DNA from: Nocardia goodfellowii | Lineage (GTDB): Bacteria > Actinomycetota > Actinomycetes > Mycobacteriales > Mycobacteriaceae | Direction: 5' to 3' | Assembly (NCBI RefSeq): GCF_017875645.1 | Contig: NZ_JAGGMR010000001.1 | Location: 1,116,001 to 1,180,000 of the forward strand | Length of the DNA stretch: 64,000 nt | Program-made: the position numbers and the translations under genes | In this document: piece by piece, positions 33,108 through 43,762 of the stretch | How the letters are laid out: each line of letters starts with the position of its first letter | How positions within the stretch are numbered: the stretch's first letter is position 1 | Notes under the pieces: generated by a model | Told to the model about the DNA's origin: nothing | Seen by the model: the letters and a program-made list of their open reading frames with translations, nothing else | Database searches by the model: none

Positions 33108-34700
33108 CTAGCCCCAGACGATCGAGTGGTACTTGGCCAGCGCCGCGATCACGCCGATCGAGCTGGCGGCGACGATGGCGATCGCGGGGCCGAATGTGGG
33201 CGTCTTGCCCTCGGTGTCGGTGAGCCGCAAGGGCATCCAGCGCAGCAGCACGCCGAGCGCGATGATGGCCAGCGGCACGAAGTACCGGCCCTGCACGCCG
33301 TCGATGATGTAGTAGCCGACCGGGGTGAACGACATGTACAGCGTCACGTAGATCATCGCGACGCTGGCGGCCACCGTCAGCGCGACCACCCAGGTGCGCC
33401 AGCGGTTCGACGCGGTCAGCCGGTCGGCGATGCCGACGGCCACCGCCAGCGCGAACAGGCAGGCGACGATGGACAGCGCGGGCACGTCGATGTAGGCGAA
33501 GCCGAGTTCACCGAAGAACTGGATGAACCAGCGCTGGTCGCGGTAGGCGATGCTGTCGCCGAACACGTCCACGAAAGCCAGCGGGTCGCTGAGGATTCCG
33601 GAGAGCTGGTCGGCCGGTCGCACCGAATTCCACTGGTGCTCCGGGCGCATCAGGCCCATGCCCTTGGTGGTCGGTTCGGCGATCTTGGTCCACAGGGCGA
33701 ACCCGATCGCACCCAGGCCGGCGAACACCCAGGGCACGAAACGCTGCCAGGGACGCGGTTCGGCGGCACCGAAGGCGAAGCGCCGCACCGGAATCAACAC
33801 GACCAGCAGCGCCAGGAGCACGTAGGTCGGCTTGCTCAGCGGCAGCAGGATGGCGGCGGCCAGGATGGCGGCGGTCTCGGTGCGGCCCAGCCGATCTCCG
33901 GCGAACAGCGCCTTCACCAGCAACGCCGAAACCATGATGGCGAGCGCGTTGGTCATGGTGTCGGCCGTGACCGTGCCCGCCTGGAACACCGCGATCGGCA
34001 GCAGCGCGACCGCGAACACCAGCCATTGCACCCGGTGCCGGCGCAGCGCCCACAGGGCGAATCCGACGAGCGCGAGATACACGGCCAGACCGGCGAGGCG
34101 GGTTGCCATGATCATGCCGCCGACCTTCAGGTCCAGCGCTTCGGCGACCCGGATGCCCACTGCGGCAGGGATATACGGCACCGGAGAGTACGCGGCGGTG
34201 TTGGTGAACCACACCGGTTCGGCGGCCTGGGAAACCTCGGCGCGCTTCATCCGGTCGTAGTCGGCCGGATCGTACACCATCGGATCCGGTTCCTGCGGAT
34301 TGGTGGTGTAGTCCTGCAGCGCGTAACCCATCAGCTCGGTGATGCTCTCCGGCACGTCGGCGCCGTAGGCGACGCCGCGCGTGTCCGGAATCCGTTCGGG
34401 CAGGAAGCCGCCGTGGGCGACCTGATAGGCCCGCCCGAACTGAGTGATCTCGTCGTGTCCCCAGAACGGCGGCGTGCTCACCGCGAACGCCGCACCGAAG
34501 ATCGTCACCAGCACCGCGAAAGCGACGGTGGCCGCACCGAATCGGTGCACGACCGAGGTCGCCGCGCGGCGCACCGGGCCCGGCGCCCCGCCACCGGTCC
34601 GTGGTTGTTCTACTGAAACACCTTCCGGCACAGACGCATTGGTGGCGGGTGCGGTGCTGCCTGCCGTGCTCGGCTCGGCGTGATCGGCGGAGGTGGTCAC
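33108..34700 (-). CDS. DUF2142-type polytopic membrane protein, putative GT-C glycosyltransferase
   Basis: A 530-residue protein. After a Ser/Thr/Gly-rich cytoplasmic tail of about 50 residues there are about eleven hydrophobic helices. The first large loop contains FWGHDEITQFGRAYQVAHGG, with the acidic pair expected for GT-C catalytic loops, and the late loop is YYIIDGVQGRYFVPLAII. This is the DUF2142 pattern of polyprenyl-phosphate-sugar transferase-like proteins. Its stop-proximal start overlaps the end of the GT2 gene (34697-34700), so the two are one operon. The transferred sugar and acceptor are unknown; a wall glycan is inferred from the surroundings. Confidence 0.75.
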   Translation of the reverse strand: MTTSADHAEPSTAGSTAPATNASVPEGVSVEQPRTGGGAPGPVRRAATSVVHRFGAATVAFAVLVTIFGAAFAVSTPPFWGHDEITQFGRAYQVAHGGFLPERIPDTRGVAYGADVPESITELMGYALQDYTTNPQEPDPMVYDPADYDRMKRAEVSQAAEPVWFTNTAAYSPVPYIPAAVGIRVAEALDLKVGGMIMATRLAGLAVYLALVGFALWALRRHRVQWLVFAVALLPIAVFQAGTVTADTMTNALAIMVSALLVKALFAGDRLGRTETAAILAAAILLPLSKPTYVLLALLVVLIPVRRFAFGAAEPRPWQRFVPWVFAGLGAIGFALWTKIAEPTTKGMGLMRPEHQWNSVRPADQLSGILSDPLAFVDVFGDSIAYRDQRWFIQFFGELGFAYIDVPALSIVACLFALAVAVGIADRLTASNRWRTWVVALTVAASVAMIYVTLYMSFTPVGYYIIDGVQGRYFVPLAIIALGVLLRWMPLRLTDTEGKTPTFGPAIAIVAASSIGVIAALAKYHSIVWG

Positions 34701-35665
34701 CGCGGCGGCTCCGCGTCACCGCCGCGATCGTCCACGCCCGGTGCGGAATGCAGCAGATAGATCAACCGCGAAGCCTCGTGCCGGGAGCGCCGGATGCCGT
34801 CGAGCACCAGCCCCGCGGTCCAGGCAAGGCTGCCGAGCAGCAGCAAGGTGAACGCGAGGAACAGCGTCGGGAACCGCGGCACCTCGTGCGTCGCGTAGAA
34901 CTCGACGACGATCGGGATCGCCAGCGCGATCGACACCAGCCAGCTGAGCGTGCCGAACAGGCCGTAGAAGGCGACCGGGCGCTCGTGCCGAGCCAGGCCG
35001 ATGATCAGCCCGAGGATCTTGAAACCGTCGTGGTACGTACGAAGTTTGGACTCGCTGCCGGCCGGCCGGTCGCGGAACCCGACCGGCACCGCGGTCTGCG
35101 GGACGCGCAGGTGCAGCGAATGCACCGTCAGCTCGGTCTCGATCTCGAATTCACGCGACACCGCGGGGAAACTCTTCACGAAGCGCCGGGAGAACACCCG
35201 GAACCCGCTGAGCATGTCTTCGACGTTGTCGCCGAACACCTTTCCGACCACTCCGTTGAGCACCTTGTTGCCCATCTCGTGGCCGGCGCGGTAGGCCGAG
35301 GCGCCCGCGTCCTCGCGGCGCACGCCCAGCACGTGATCGTAGGGGCCGTCGAGCAGCGTCTTGATCATCAACGGCGCGGCCGACGCCTCGTAGGTGTCGT
35401 CGCCGTCGATCATCAGATAGATGTCGGCGTCGATGTCGGCGAAGGCGCGGCGCACCACATTGCCTTTGCCCTTGGTGTTTTCATACCGCACGATCGCACC
35501 GGCCGCGCGGGCCCGTTCGGCTGTTTTGTCGGTGCTGAGGTTGTCGTAGACGTAGACGACGATTCCCGGCACAGCGGCCTGCAGATCGGCGACGACCTTG
35601 GCGACCGATGCCTCTTCGTTGTGGCAGGGGACGACTGCGGCGATACGAAGCTCGGTGGAGTCCAC
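34697..35665 (-). CDS. GT2 polyprenyl-phosphate glycosyltransferase with C-terminal membrane helices
   Basis: A 322-residue protein. The N-terminal about 215 residues form a DPM1/GtrB-like GT2 domain: VVPCHNEEASVAKVV, DNLSTDKT, and the metal motif MIDGDDTYEA. The characteristic basic segment is RDRPAGSESKLRTYHDGFKI. Two hydrophobic helices follow (LSWLVSIALAIPIVVEF and LFLAFTLLLLGSLAWTAG). Such enzymes load a sugar onto polyprenyl phosphate for use outside the membrane. It is coupled to the DUF2142 gene, with a GtrA gene divergent at 35862. The sugar is not readable; GalNAc (as for PpgS of M. tuberculosis) or glucose are possible. Confidence 0.8.
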   Translation of the reverse strand: MDSTELRIAAVVPCHNEEASVAKVVADLQAAVPGIVVYVYDNLSTDKTAERARAAGAIVRYENTKGKGNVVRRAFADIDADIYLMIDGDDTYEASAAPLMIKTLLDGPYDHVLGVRREDAGASAYRAGHEMGNKVLNGVVGKVFGDNVEDMLSGFRVFSRRFVKSFPAVSREFEIETELTVHSLHLRVPQTAVPVGFRDRPAGSESKLRTYHDGFKILGLIIGLARHERPVAFYGLFGTLSWLVSIALAIPIVVEFYATHEVPRFPTLFLAFTLLLLGSLAWTAGLVLDGIRRSRHEASRLIYLLHSAPGVDDRGGDAEPPR

Positions 35666-35861
35666 CCGGGTAAATCCTCTGTGTTCGATTTGCGGCGCTC
35701 GCTGAGCCCTGCGGGGTTACGCTGCGCTACCGCCTCCGGGCTCTGAGCTCACACCGCTGGTCGGCGGTGAAAGGGAACACCGGGAGGTTACAGGGCGCTG
35801 CGCGATTTGCCACGTTCACGGTCGGCTCCGGCGCGCACTCGCGTTCAGGTACCGTCACTCA

Positions 35862-36395
35862 GTGTCTTACCCCGAGCAGCCCGTGTCAGTCCCGGATCCG
35901 CCGCCGGTCTCCGCTGTCGAGGCCGTGGCCGCTGCTGAACCGGGGCCGAACCTGGCCGCCAAACTGATGTCCGCGCTGCGCAAGGGCAGCGCCTTCCTGG
36001 TCGTCGGCGCCATCGGTTTCCTGGTCGACGCGGGCACCTACAACCTGCTGGTGTTCTGGGGTGGCGAAGGGGTGCTGTATCACCAGCCGCTGGCCGCGAA
36101 GATCATCGCGATCCTAGTGGCCACGGTCGTCACGTATTTCGGCAACAAGTGGTGGACCTTCGCCGATCAGCGGACCGACAACCCGGGGCGCGAATACCTG
36201 CTGTACGCGCTGTTCAACGTGATCGCGATCGCGTTGCAACTGGGCTGTCTCGGGTTCTCCCGGTATGTGCTGGATCTGTCCACACCGCTGTCGGACAACA
36301 TCGCCGGCACCGTCGTCGGCCAGGCGATGGCCGTCGGCTTCCGTTACTGGGCCTATAACAAGTTCGTGTTCACCGGATCCAAACCGCAAGTCTGA
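35862..36395 (+). CDS. GtrA family membrane protein
   Basis: A 177-residue protein with a Pro-rich 35-residue cytoplasmic tail and four hydrophobic helices. GAIGFLVDAGTYNLLVFWG opens the domain, and VTYFGNKWWTFAD is the GtrA signature. It ends RYWAYNKFVFTGS. GtrA proteins are thought to flip or recycle polyprenyl-phosphate sugars. It is divergent from the GT2/DUF2142 operon and 83 bases before glfT2, so it may serve either partner. Start GTG 35862. Confidence 0.82.
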   Translation: MSYPEQPVSVPDPPPVSAVEAVAAAEPGPNLAAKLMSALRKGSAFLVVGAIGFLVDAGTYNLLVFWGGEGVLYHQPLAAKIIAILVATVVTYFGNKWWTFADQRTDNPGREYLLYALFNVIAIALQLGCLGFSRYVLDLSTPLSDNIAGTVVGQAMAVGFRYWAYNKFVFTGSKPQV

Positions 36396-36478
36396 CGGGC
36401 GGCGGAGGGTGCGGATTGATATCCTCACCCCCGCCGCGAACGGCATCCCGTCGGCACAATCAAGATTTCGAGGACTTC

Positions 36479-38380
36479 ATGGAGCAGTCGGCTACCGAGG
36501 CCGTTACCGAAACGAACGACCGCAATTCGGCCGAGGCAGCACCTGCCGCACTGCGGGTCGACCATCGGGCGCCGGACCGGCTCGTGCTGCAGCGCGGCAT
36601 CTTCACCGGGCCCTCGGCGAAAGTCAGCGACGAGCTCTACGCGGTGGTGAAGGGCCGTTCCCATCGGGAACGCCTGGAACTGCGACTGGAGAAAGGCGCG
36701 ACGGCCCACACCAACACCTATTTCGGCCGTTTCGCCGCCGCCTACTGGCAGCGCTGGACCGTCGTCACCGAGGTGCGCGCGACCATGGTGCTGGAGGTGA
36801 CCGGTAAGGCGCTGGTCCGGATCGTGGCCTCCGATATCGCCGGGCACCGCCGCATCATCGGTTCCGCCGACGTGACCGACAGCGGCGCGCTGACCCTGAC
36901 CGCCCCGGTGGATCAGTTCGTCGACGGCGGTGCGCTGTGGCTGGAATTCGACGCCGTCGGCGGCCCGCTCGGCATCAGCGAACTCACCTGGACCGCGGCC
37001 GCGCCGGAGCGGATCCGCCCGGTCGCCATCGCGATCTGCACCTTCAACCGGGCCGCCGACTGCGCGGAAACCGTTGCCGCGCTGGCCTCCGACGCGCCCG
37101 TGCTGGCCGCGATCGACGCGGTGTACGTGGTCGACCAGGGCACCGATCTGGTGCAGGACCGGCCGCGCTTCCAGGAAACGCTGCCGATCTTCGGCGACAA
37201 ACTGCGCTACATCCGGCAGCCGAATCTCGGCGGCGCGGGCGGCTTCACCCGCGGCCTCTACGAGGTGTCCGCGGTGAACGAGCACGCCGACGTCATCCTG
37301 ATGGACGACGACATCCTGTGCGAACCGGAAACGGTGTTGCGGCTCAACGCCTTCGCCAATATGACCGTGGAGCCCACGCTGGTCGGGGCGCAGATGCTGT
37401 TCCTGCTCAATCCCGACTACCTCAACGTCGGCGCCGAAGAGGTGCATCTGCACGAGCTCAAGCACGGGCAGAAGGTGGCCAAGGCGCTGCGCAACACCTC
37501 CATGCTGAAGAAGAACCAGGAGCGGCGCGTCGACGCGGGCTACAACGCCTGGTGGACCTGCCTGATTCCGGCCGAGGTGGTGGCCCGAATCGGGCTGCCG
37601 GTGCCGATCTTCTTCCAGTGGGACGACGTCGAATACGGTGTGCGCGCCCGGGAGCACGGCTTCGTCACCGTCACCCTGCCGAACGCCGCGGTGTGGCACG
37701 CCGACTTCTATTGGAAGGATTTCGACGACTGGGCGCGCTACTTCAGCACGCGCAACTCGCTGATCGTCGGCGCCATGCACGCCGACCTGGACGGTAAGAA
37801 GATCACCCGCCAGTTCTTCCGCAATATCGCCGAGTACCTGGTGGCGATGCAGTACGGCCTGGCGCACACCACCCTGCAGGGCATCGAGGACTTCCTGGAA
37901 GGCCCGAAGGTGTTGCGCGACGGCGGCATCGACGCGCTCGCGCGGGCCCGCAAGAGCCGCGGCGACTACCCGGAGACCGCCAAGCACGCCGCCGCGACTC
38001 CGCCGGTGCGCGCCGCCGACGTCCAATTGCGAAGAGCCGGTGGCGAACCCAGCCGCGTGCTGCTGGTGCTGATCAAACGGGCCATCAACCAGTGGACCGG
38101 ACGCACCCAGCACGGCCTGATCGGCGTCACCCGGGAGGACGCGCACTGGTGGCACGTGTCGCTGTTCGACCACGTGGTGGTCACCGACGCCTCGCAGTCC
38201 GGTGTGCGAATCCGGCAGCGGGACAAGGAACGTGCGCGTCAGCTACTCAAGCGCACCATCCGCGTCCTACGCCGGCTGCGCAAGGACCTCCCCCGGCTGA
38301 CGGCCGAATACCGTGCCGCCATGCCGGAATTGACCAGCCGCGAGAACTGGGCGCGCCTCTACGGCATCGACCCGGACTGA
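36479..38380 (+). CDS. glfT2: Galactofuranosyltransferase GlfT2
   Basis: A 633-residue polymerising transferase, close to the 637 of M. tuberculosis Rv3808c. An N-terminal beta-rich domain is followed by the GT2 core: AICTFNRAADCAETV, RQPNLGGAGGFTRGL, metal site MDDDILCEP (Asp276-278), WWTCLIPAEV and FFQWDDVEYGVRAREHG. NAAVWHADFYWKD carries the metal-binding His. It adds alternating beta-1,5 and beta-1,6 galactofuranose units from UDP-Galf. ATG 36479 after CGAGGAC is preferred to the upstream frame start at 36416. The partner glf (UDP-galactopyranose mutase) is not adjacent. Convergent with rmlB. Confidence 0.94.
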   Translation: MEQSATEAVTETNDRNSAEAAPAALRVDHRAPDRLVLQRGIFTGPSAKVSDELYAVVKGRSHRERLELRLEKGATAHTNTYFGRFAAAYWQRWTVVTEVRATMVLEVTGKALVRIVASDIAGHRRIIGSADVTDSGALTLTAPVDQFVDGGALWLEFDAVGGPLGISELTWTAAAPERIRPVAIAICTFNRAADCAETVAALASDAPVLAAIDAVYVVDQGTDLVQDRPRFQETLPIFGDKLRYIRQPNLGGAGGFTRGLYEVSAVNEHADVILMDDDILCEPETVLRLNAFANMTVEPTLVGAQMLFLLNPDYLNVGAEEVHLHELKHGQKVAKALRNTSMLKKNQERRVDAGYNAWWTCLIPAEVVARIGLPVPIFFQWDDVEYGVRAREHGFVTVTLPNAAVWHADFYWKDFDDWARYFSTRNSLIVGAMHADLDGKKITRQFFRNIAEYLVAMQYGLAHTTLQGIEDFLEGPKVLRDGGIDALARARKSRGDYPETAKHAAATPPVRAADVQLRRAGGEPSRVLLVLIKRAINQWTGRTQHGLIGVTREDAHWWHVSLFDHVVVTDASQSGVRIRQRDKERARQLLKRTIRVLRRLRKDLPRLTAEYRAAMPELTSRENWARLYGIDPD

Positions 38381-38393
38381 CACCCCGCACCGG

Positions 38394-39744
<1,351 letters not shown>

Positions 39745-40455
39745 ATGCTTATGAGGAAATTCGCCGCTACGTCGGCTCTGCTGATCGCCGCCCTGGGCGT
39801 CACGGCAGGCACCGTCAACGCGGCTCCGGCCGAGGCCGGTCCCGAAGCCATCAACTTCACCGCCCAGTCCACCGACACCCAGTCCATCATCTCCATCGAC
39901 TCCGGCTCGCTGGTTGTCGAGGACGACGCGCTCAAGATCAAGGCGGCCGACGGCACCACCGTCGCGGGCACCCCGCTCAAGTTCAAGGTCGACGAATTCG
40001 AATTCCCGATCGCCGCCCAGGTTTCGGATCGCACCGCGACCCTGACCCCGCAGCTCGACATGGACAAGGCGGTCTACAAGCCGGTCGCCCTGCCGTTCGA
40101 GGACAAGGCGCCGTGGAAGACCGAATACGACCGTGAGGTGGCCGCCTTCAACCGCATGAAGGACACCATCGCCATGGGCGCCACCATCGCCACGCTGGTC
40201 GGTGGCCTCGGCGGCGCGGCCGTCGGCTGCGTGCTGGGCGGCGTCCTGGGCGGCGCTGTCGTCGGCGGCACCATCGTCGGCCTGTTCGGCCCGTTCATCC
40301 CGGCCGCCCTCGCGGGCTGCCTCGGCGGCGCGGCCGCCATGGGCGCGCTGGGCACCATCGCGGGCCAAATCTTCATCACGGCTCCGGTCGCCATCGGCGC
40401 CGTGATCCAGTACTTCGCCACCGTCAACGCGCCCTTCGTGCCGCCGGCGAAGTAA
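39745..40455 (+). CDS. Secreted glycine-zipper protein, copy 1
   Basis: A 236-residue protein. A signal peptide (KFAATSALLIAALGVTAGTV, cleavage near VNA-AP) is followed by a soluble domain of about 110 residues with SGSLVVEDDALKIKAADGTT and FKVDEFEFPIAA, then a long Gly/Ala hydrophobic region (about 150-220). That region has GG repeats and two Cys (VGCVLGGVLGG and LAGCLGGAAAMG), resembling a glycine-zipper membrane or pore segment, ending PPAK. No enzymatic motif. The next gene is a close paralogue of the same length. No functional family recognised; it appears to belong to a nocardial secreted group. Confidence 0.85.
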   Translation: MLMRKFAATSALLIAALGVTAGTVNAAPAEAGPEAINFTAQSTDTQSIISIDSGSLVVEDDALKIKAADGTTVAGTPLKFKVDEFEFPIAAQVSDRTATLTPQLDMDKAVYKPVALPFEDKAPWKTEYDREVAAFNRMKDTIAMGATIATLVGGLGGAAVGCVLGGVLGGAVVGGTIVGLFGPFIPAALAGCLGGAAAMGALGTIAGQIFITAPVAIGAVIQYFATVNAPFVPPAK

Positions 40456-40514
40456 TTTCCCCAGCTCACAACTGAATTCGCACAACTGAATCAACAACCG
40501 AACATCGAGCCAGG

Positions 40515-40546
40515 AGCCCCGCCCGGCGTGCTTTCCGCGCGGGGCT
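40515..40546 (+). terminator. Hairpin between the two tandem paralogues
   Basis: AGCCCCGC (40515-40522) with GCGGGGCT (40539-40546), followed by TCCTT. It probably ends or attenuates transcription of copy 1 before copy 2. Confidence 0.6.
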
Positions 40547-40638
40547 TCCTTCGGCCCGACCGGGTTACTGAAAGTTTGCGAACTCAGTCACCGGTCACCA
40601 GTCAACCGCTAAATGCACCTGATGAGGACCAAAACACC

Positions 40639-41349
40639 ATGCGTTTCAAGAAGTTTGCTGCTACCTCTGCGCTATTGATCGCCGCCATGGGCGTCACGGC
40701 GGGCACCGTCAACGCGGACCCCACCGCTCCGGCCGCCCAGCCGATCAACTTCACCGCCGACTCCACCGACACCCAGTCGATCATCACCATCGACTCCGGC
40801 TCGCTGGTCGTCGAGGACGACGCGCTCAAGATCAAGGCGGCCGACGGCACCACCGTCGCGGGCACCCCGCTCAAGTTCAAGGTCGACGAATTCGAATTCC
40901 CCATCGCCGCGGAGGTTTCCCAGCACAAGGCGGTGCTGACCCCCCAGCTCGACATGAGCAAGGCGGTCTACAAGCCGGTCGCCCTGCCGTTCGAGGACAA
41001 GGCGCCGTGGAAGACGGAATACGACCGTGAGCAGGCCGCCTGGAGCCGCATGACCTCCACCATCTCCATGGGCGCCACCATCGGCACCCTGGTCGGTGGC
41101 CTCGGCGGCGCGGCCGTCGGCTGCGTGCTGGGCGGCGTGCTCGGTGGCGCGATCGTCGGCGGCACCATCGTCGGCCTGTTCGGCCCGTTCATCCCGGCCG
41201 CCCTCGCGGGCTGCCTCGGCGGCGCCGCGGCCATGGGCGCACTGGGCGCCATCGCCGGCCAGATCTTCGTGACCGCTCCGGTCGCGATCGGCGCTGCAAT
41301 CCAGTACTTCGCCACCATCAACGCACCGTTCACCCCGCCGGCCAAGTAA
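40639..41349 (+). CDS. Secreted glycine-zipper protein, copy 2
   Basis: A 236-residue paralogue of the preceding gene, nearly identical through the central domain (IDSGSLVVEDDALKIKAADG) and the Gly/Ala region, differing mainly in the signal peptide, the QHKAVLTPQ region and the WSRMTSTISMG segment. The start at ATG 40639 gives MRFKKFAATSALLIAAMGV. The frame from 40528 is rejected since it lacks a signal peptide. Followed by a terminator-like hairpin (CCCCGTCCGG/CCGGGCGGGG near 41365-41388). High nucleotide identity to copy 1 indicates recent duplication or gene conversion. Confidence 0.85.
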   Translation: MRFKKFAATSALLIAAMGVTAGTVNADPTAPAAQPINFTADSTDTQSIITIDSGSLVVEDDALKIKAADGTTVAGTPLKFKVDEFEFPIAAEVSQHKAVLTPQLDMSKAVYKPVALPFEDKAPWKTEYDREQAAWSRMTSTISMGATIGTLVGGLGGAAVGCVLGGVLGGAIVGGTIVGLFGPFIPAALAGCLGGAAAMGALGAIAGQIFVTAPVAIGAAIQYFATINAPFTPPAK

Positions 41350-41363
41350 TTCGGTCTCAGACA

Positions 41364-41395
41364 GCCCCGTCCGGAATTCCGGGCGGGGTTGTTCT
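41364..41395 (+). terminator. Terminator after the tandem paralogues
   Basis: Imperfect stem CCCCGTCCGG / CCGGGCGGGG (one G-T pair) around AATT, followed by TTGTTCTGTT. Confidence 0.75.
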
Positions 41396-41586
41396 GTTGG
41401 GCAGTGCTTTTCGCGCGCTTGATGAACGAACGATTAACTGAGTAAGTCTAATTGGTGACAATTGGTTTGCCGCTACACGTGAATCAATTTCTTAACACAC
41501 CGCTGACAATTGAACCCCCGCCCCTTGCACGGGAGCGGGGGTTCATGCTCGTCCGGCCGACCGGAGTCGAGGCCGTCCGAGCTCAA

Positions 41587-42570
41587 TCAGGCGGTGCGCG
41601 CTTCGTCGGCTGCCGCGGTGCAGGCGCGGACGAAACGGGCCACCCGGCCCAGCGCCCTGCGGCCCTCGGGTAAGCCGGGAGCGATGCTCATGAAGGCGTG
41701 GACCTGGCCACGCCACAATTCGACGGTGTTCGGTACGCCCGCCGCGGTCAGACGCTGGGCCATGAGCTCGCAGTCGTAGCGCAGCACCTCGTCCTCGGCG
41801 GCGATGAGCAGGACCGGCGGCAGACTGGCGAGCGCGCCGTTCACCGGAGACAGCATGGGGTCCAGCCGTCCGTCGATCTCGGCCCCGATGCGGACCACCG
41901 CCGCCAGCGCGGACAGTGGGATATAGGGATCGCGGGCCACGTTCATGTACGCCCGCTTGGCGGCGTAGTCCAGGTCGAGCAGCGGGCTGAGACCGATCAG
42001 GGCCGCCGGGGTGGGCAGGCCGGTTTCGATGGCCGCGAGGGCGGTGGCGAAGGTGAGGTAGCCGCCCGCCGAATCGCCGGCGAAAGTGATGCGCGAGGGG
42101 TCCGCGCCCTTCCGTAGTAACCAGCGGTAGGCGGTCAGGCAGTCCTCGACCGACTGGGCGATGCTGCGCCCGGGTAGTTGGCGGTACTCCACATTGATCA
42201 CCGGCAGTCCGGTGCGCCGGGCCAGGCTGGCGGCGACGGGGCGGTGCGTGGTCAGGCCGCAGACCGCGAAGCCGCCGCCGTGCATATAGAGCATCGCGCC
42301 GTGGCGCAGCGACTTGGAACCGCCCGCGGGCCGGAGGATCTCCATCCGGAAACCACGCAGCGTCACCTGTTCCCGGTCGACGCCGCGCGGGCCGGGCCGT
42401 AGCTTGGCGAGATTGTCGATGGCGAACGCGCCGATCGGGATGGTGGCCCGGGTGATCGGGGCTACCCGCAGCGCGGGTCGCACCACCGAGATGCAGGTCG
42501 CCAGGAGCAGGCGCGCCGCCGGGCTTGGTCCGTCCGGATTCATTACTTCGCCGACACCGATCGCGGACAT
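41587..42570 (-). CDS. Alpha/beta hydrolase, hormone-sensitive-lipase type
   Basis: A 327-residue esterase. The oxyanion motif is YMHGGGFAVCG and the nucleophile elbow FAGDSAGGYL. The acid is likely in LIAAEDEVLRYD and the His in WRGQVHAFMS. These place it in the HSL/Lip group common in mycobacteria (LipE/LipH type). ATG 42570 follows AGCAGGTGCGCG; 42543 is a second possible start. It lies opposite the tandem secreted genes and divergent from rmlA. Substrate unknown. Confidence 0.87.
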   Translation of the reverse strand: MSAIGVGEVMNPDGPSPAARLLLATCISVVRPALRVAPITRATIPIGAFAIDNLAKLRPGPRGVDREQVTLRGFRMEILRPAGGSKSLRHGAMLYMHGGGFAVCGLTTHRPVAASLARRTGLPVINVEYRQLPGRSIAQSVEDCLTAYRWLLRKGADPSRITFAGDSAGGYLTFATALAAIETGLPTPAALIGLSPLLDLDYAAKRAYMNVARDPYIPLSALAAVVRIGAEIDGRLDPMLSPVNGALASLPPVLLIAAEDEVLRYDCELMAQRLTAAGVPNTVELWRGQVHAFMSIAPGLPEGRRALGRVARFVRACTAAADEARTA

Positions 42571-42800
42571 CGCGCACCTGCTTCCCACTGGCGCGCCGAC
42601 CTCTGAGACATCGGCGCTGACATCCCACACGGCGTTGTTTCACAACGCTCTGACTCAGGAGACCACGTGAATGTGACCTACACAACAAGATTCGCCCGAA
42701 TCGCCGAGAAGCTAAACCCCCGTGATCATTTCGTAGGCGTGTCGGAACCTGCCCGACGTCGAGTGCGACGCTGGAAGTGGAAACTGGCAGACTCCTGGGC

Positions 42801-43760
42801 ATGCGCGGAATCATCTTGGCGGGCGGCACCGGCTCCCGGTTGCACCCGATCACGCGCGGGGTGAGCAAGCAGCTGGTCCCGGTCTACGACAAGCCGATGA
42901 TCTACTACCCGCTGTCCACGCTGATGCTCGCGGGCATCCGGGACGTGCTGGTGATCACCACGCCCGAGGACGCGGAGGCCTTCCGCCGCCTGCTCGGCGA
43001 CGGTTCCCAGTTCGGCATCGCGCTCGACTACGTGGTGCAGCCGGAACCCGACGGCCTGGCCCGCGCGTTCGTGCTCGGCGCCGACCACATCGGCACCGAC
43101 AGCGCCGCACTCGTGCTCGGCGACAACATCTTCCACGGTCCCGGCCTCGGCACCAGCCTGAACCGCTTCTCCGGGTTGGAGGGCGGCGCGGTCTTCGCCT
43201 ACTGGGTCTCCGACCCCACCGCCTACGGCGTCATCGAGTTCGCCGAGGGGCGCGCGGTCTCGATCGAGGAGAAACCGAAGAAGCCGCGCTCCAACTACGC
43301 CATCCCGGGGCTGTATTTCTATGACAACGATGTCGTGGAGATCGCCAAGACGCTGCGCCCGTCCGCACGCGGCGAATACGAGATCACCGATATCAACCGC
43401 GCCTACCTGGAAGCCCAGCGGCTGCGTGTGGACGTATTGGCCCGCGGCACCGCCTGGCTGGACACCGGCACCTTCGATTCGCTGCTGGACGCCGCCAACT
43501 ACGTGCGCACCATCGAGGAACGCCAAGGCTTGAAAATCGGCGTGCCCGAGGAGGTCGCCTGGCGAATGGGGTATATCGACGACGAACAGCTGCGCGCGCA
43601 GGCCGAACCGCTGGTGCGTTCGGGGTACGGAACGTATCTGCTCGACCTGCTCGCGCAGGGGCCGGACCACTCGGGAATGGCGGACGGCGCGGGTAAGCAC
43701 AGCGCGCTGACGCACGGTTCGGCGGGCGCGGACGGGCGAGCGCCCAGGTGGGATTGGTGA
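42801..43760 (+). CDS. rmlA: Glucose-1-phosphate thymidylyltransferase
   Basis: A 319-residue enzyme making dTDP-glucose. The signature [23 protein letters not shown] contains the phosphate-binding loop and Lys, with [17 protein letters not shown] and [12 protein letters not shown] further on, and [20 protein letters not shown]. The family is usually about 288-290 residues; here the C-terminal about 30 residues (from [16 protein letters not shown]) are an unusual Gly/Ser/Ala tail. ATG 42801 is chosen. The end of the gene lies three bases before the rmlC start, so they are one operon. Confidence 0.94.
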   Translation: MRGIILAGGTGSRLHPITRGVSKQLVPVYDKPMIYYPLSTLMLAGIRDVLVITTPEDAEAFRRLLGDGSQFGIALDYVVQPEPDGLARAFVLGADHIGTDSAALVLGDNIFHGPGLGTSLNRFSGLEGGAVFAYWVSDPTAYGVIEFAEGRAVSIEEKPKKPRSNYAIPGLYFYDNDVVEIAKTLRPSARGEYEITDINRAYLEAQRLRVDVLARGTAWLDTGTFDSLLDAANYVRTIEERQGLKIGVPEEVAWRMGYIDDEQLRAQAEPLVRSGYGTYLLDLLAQGPDHSGMADGAGKHSALTHGSAGADGRAPRWDW

Positions 43761-43762
43761 GG

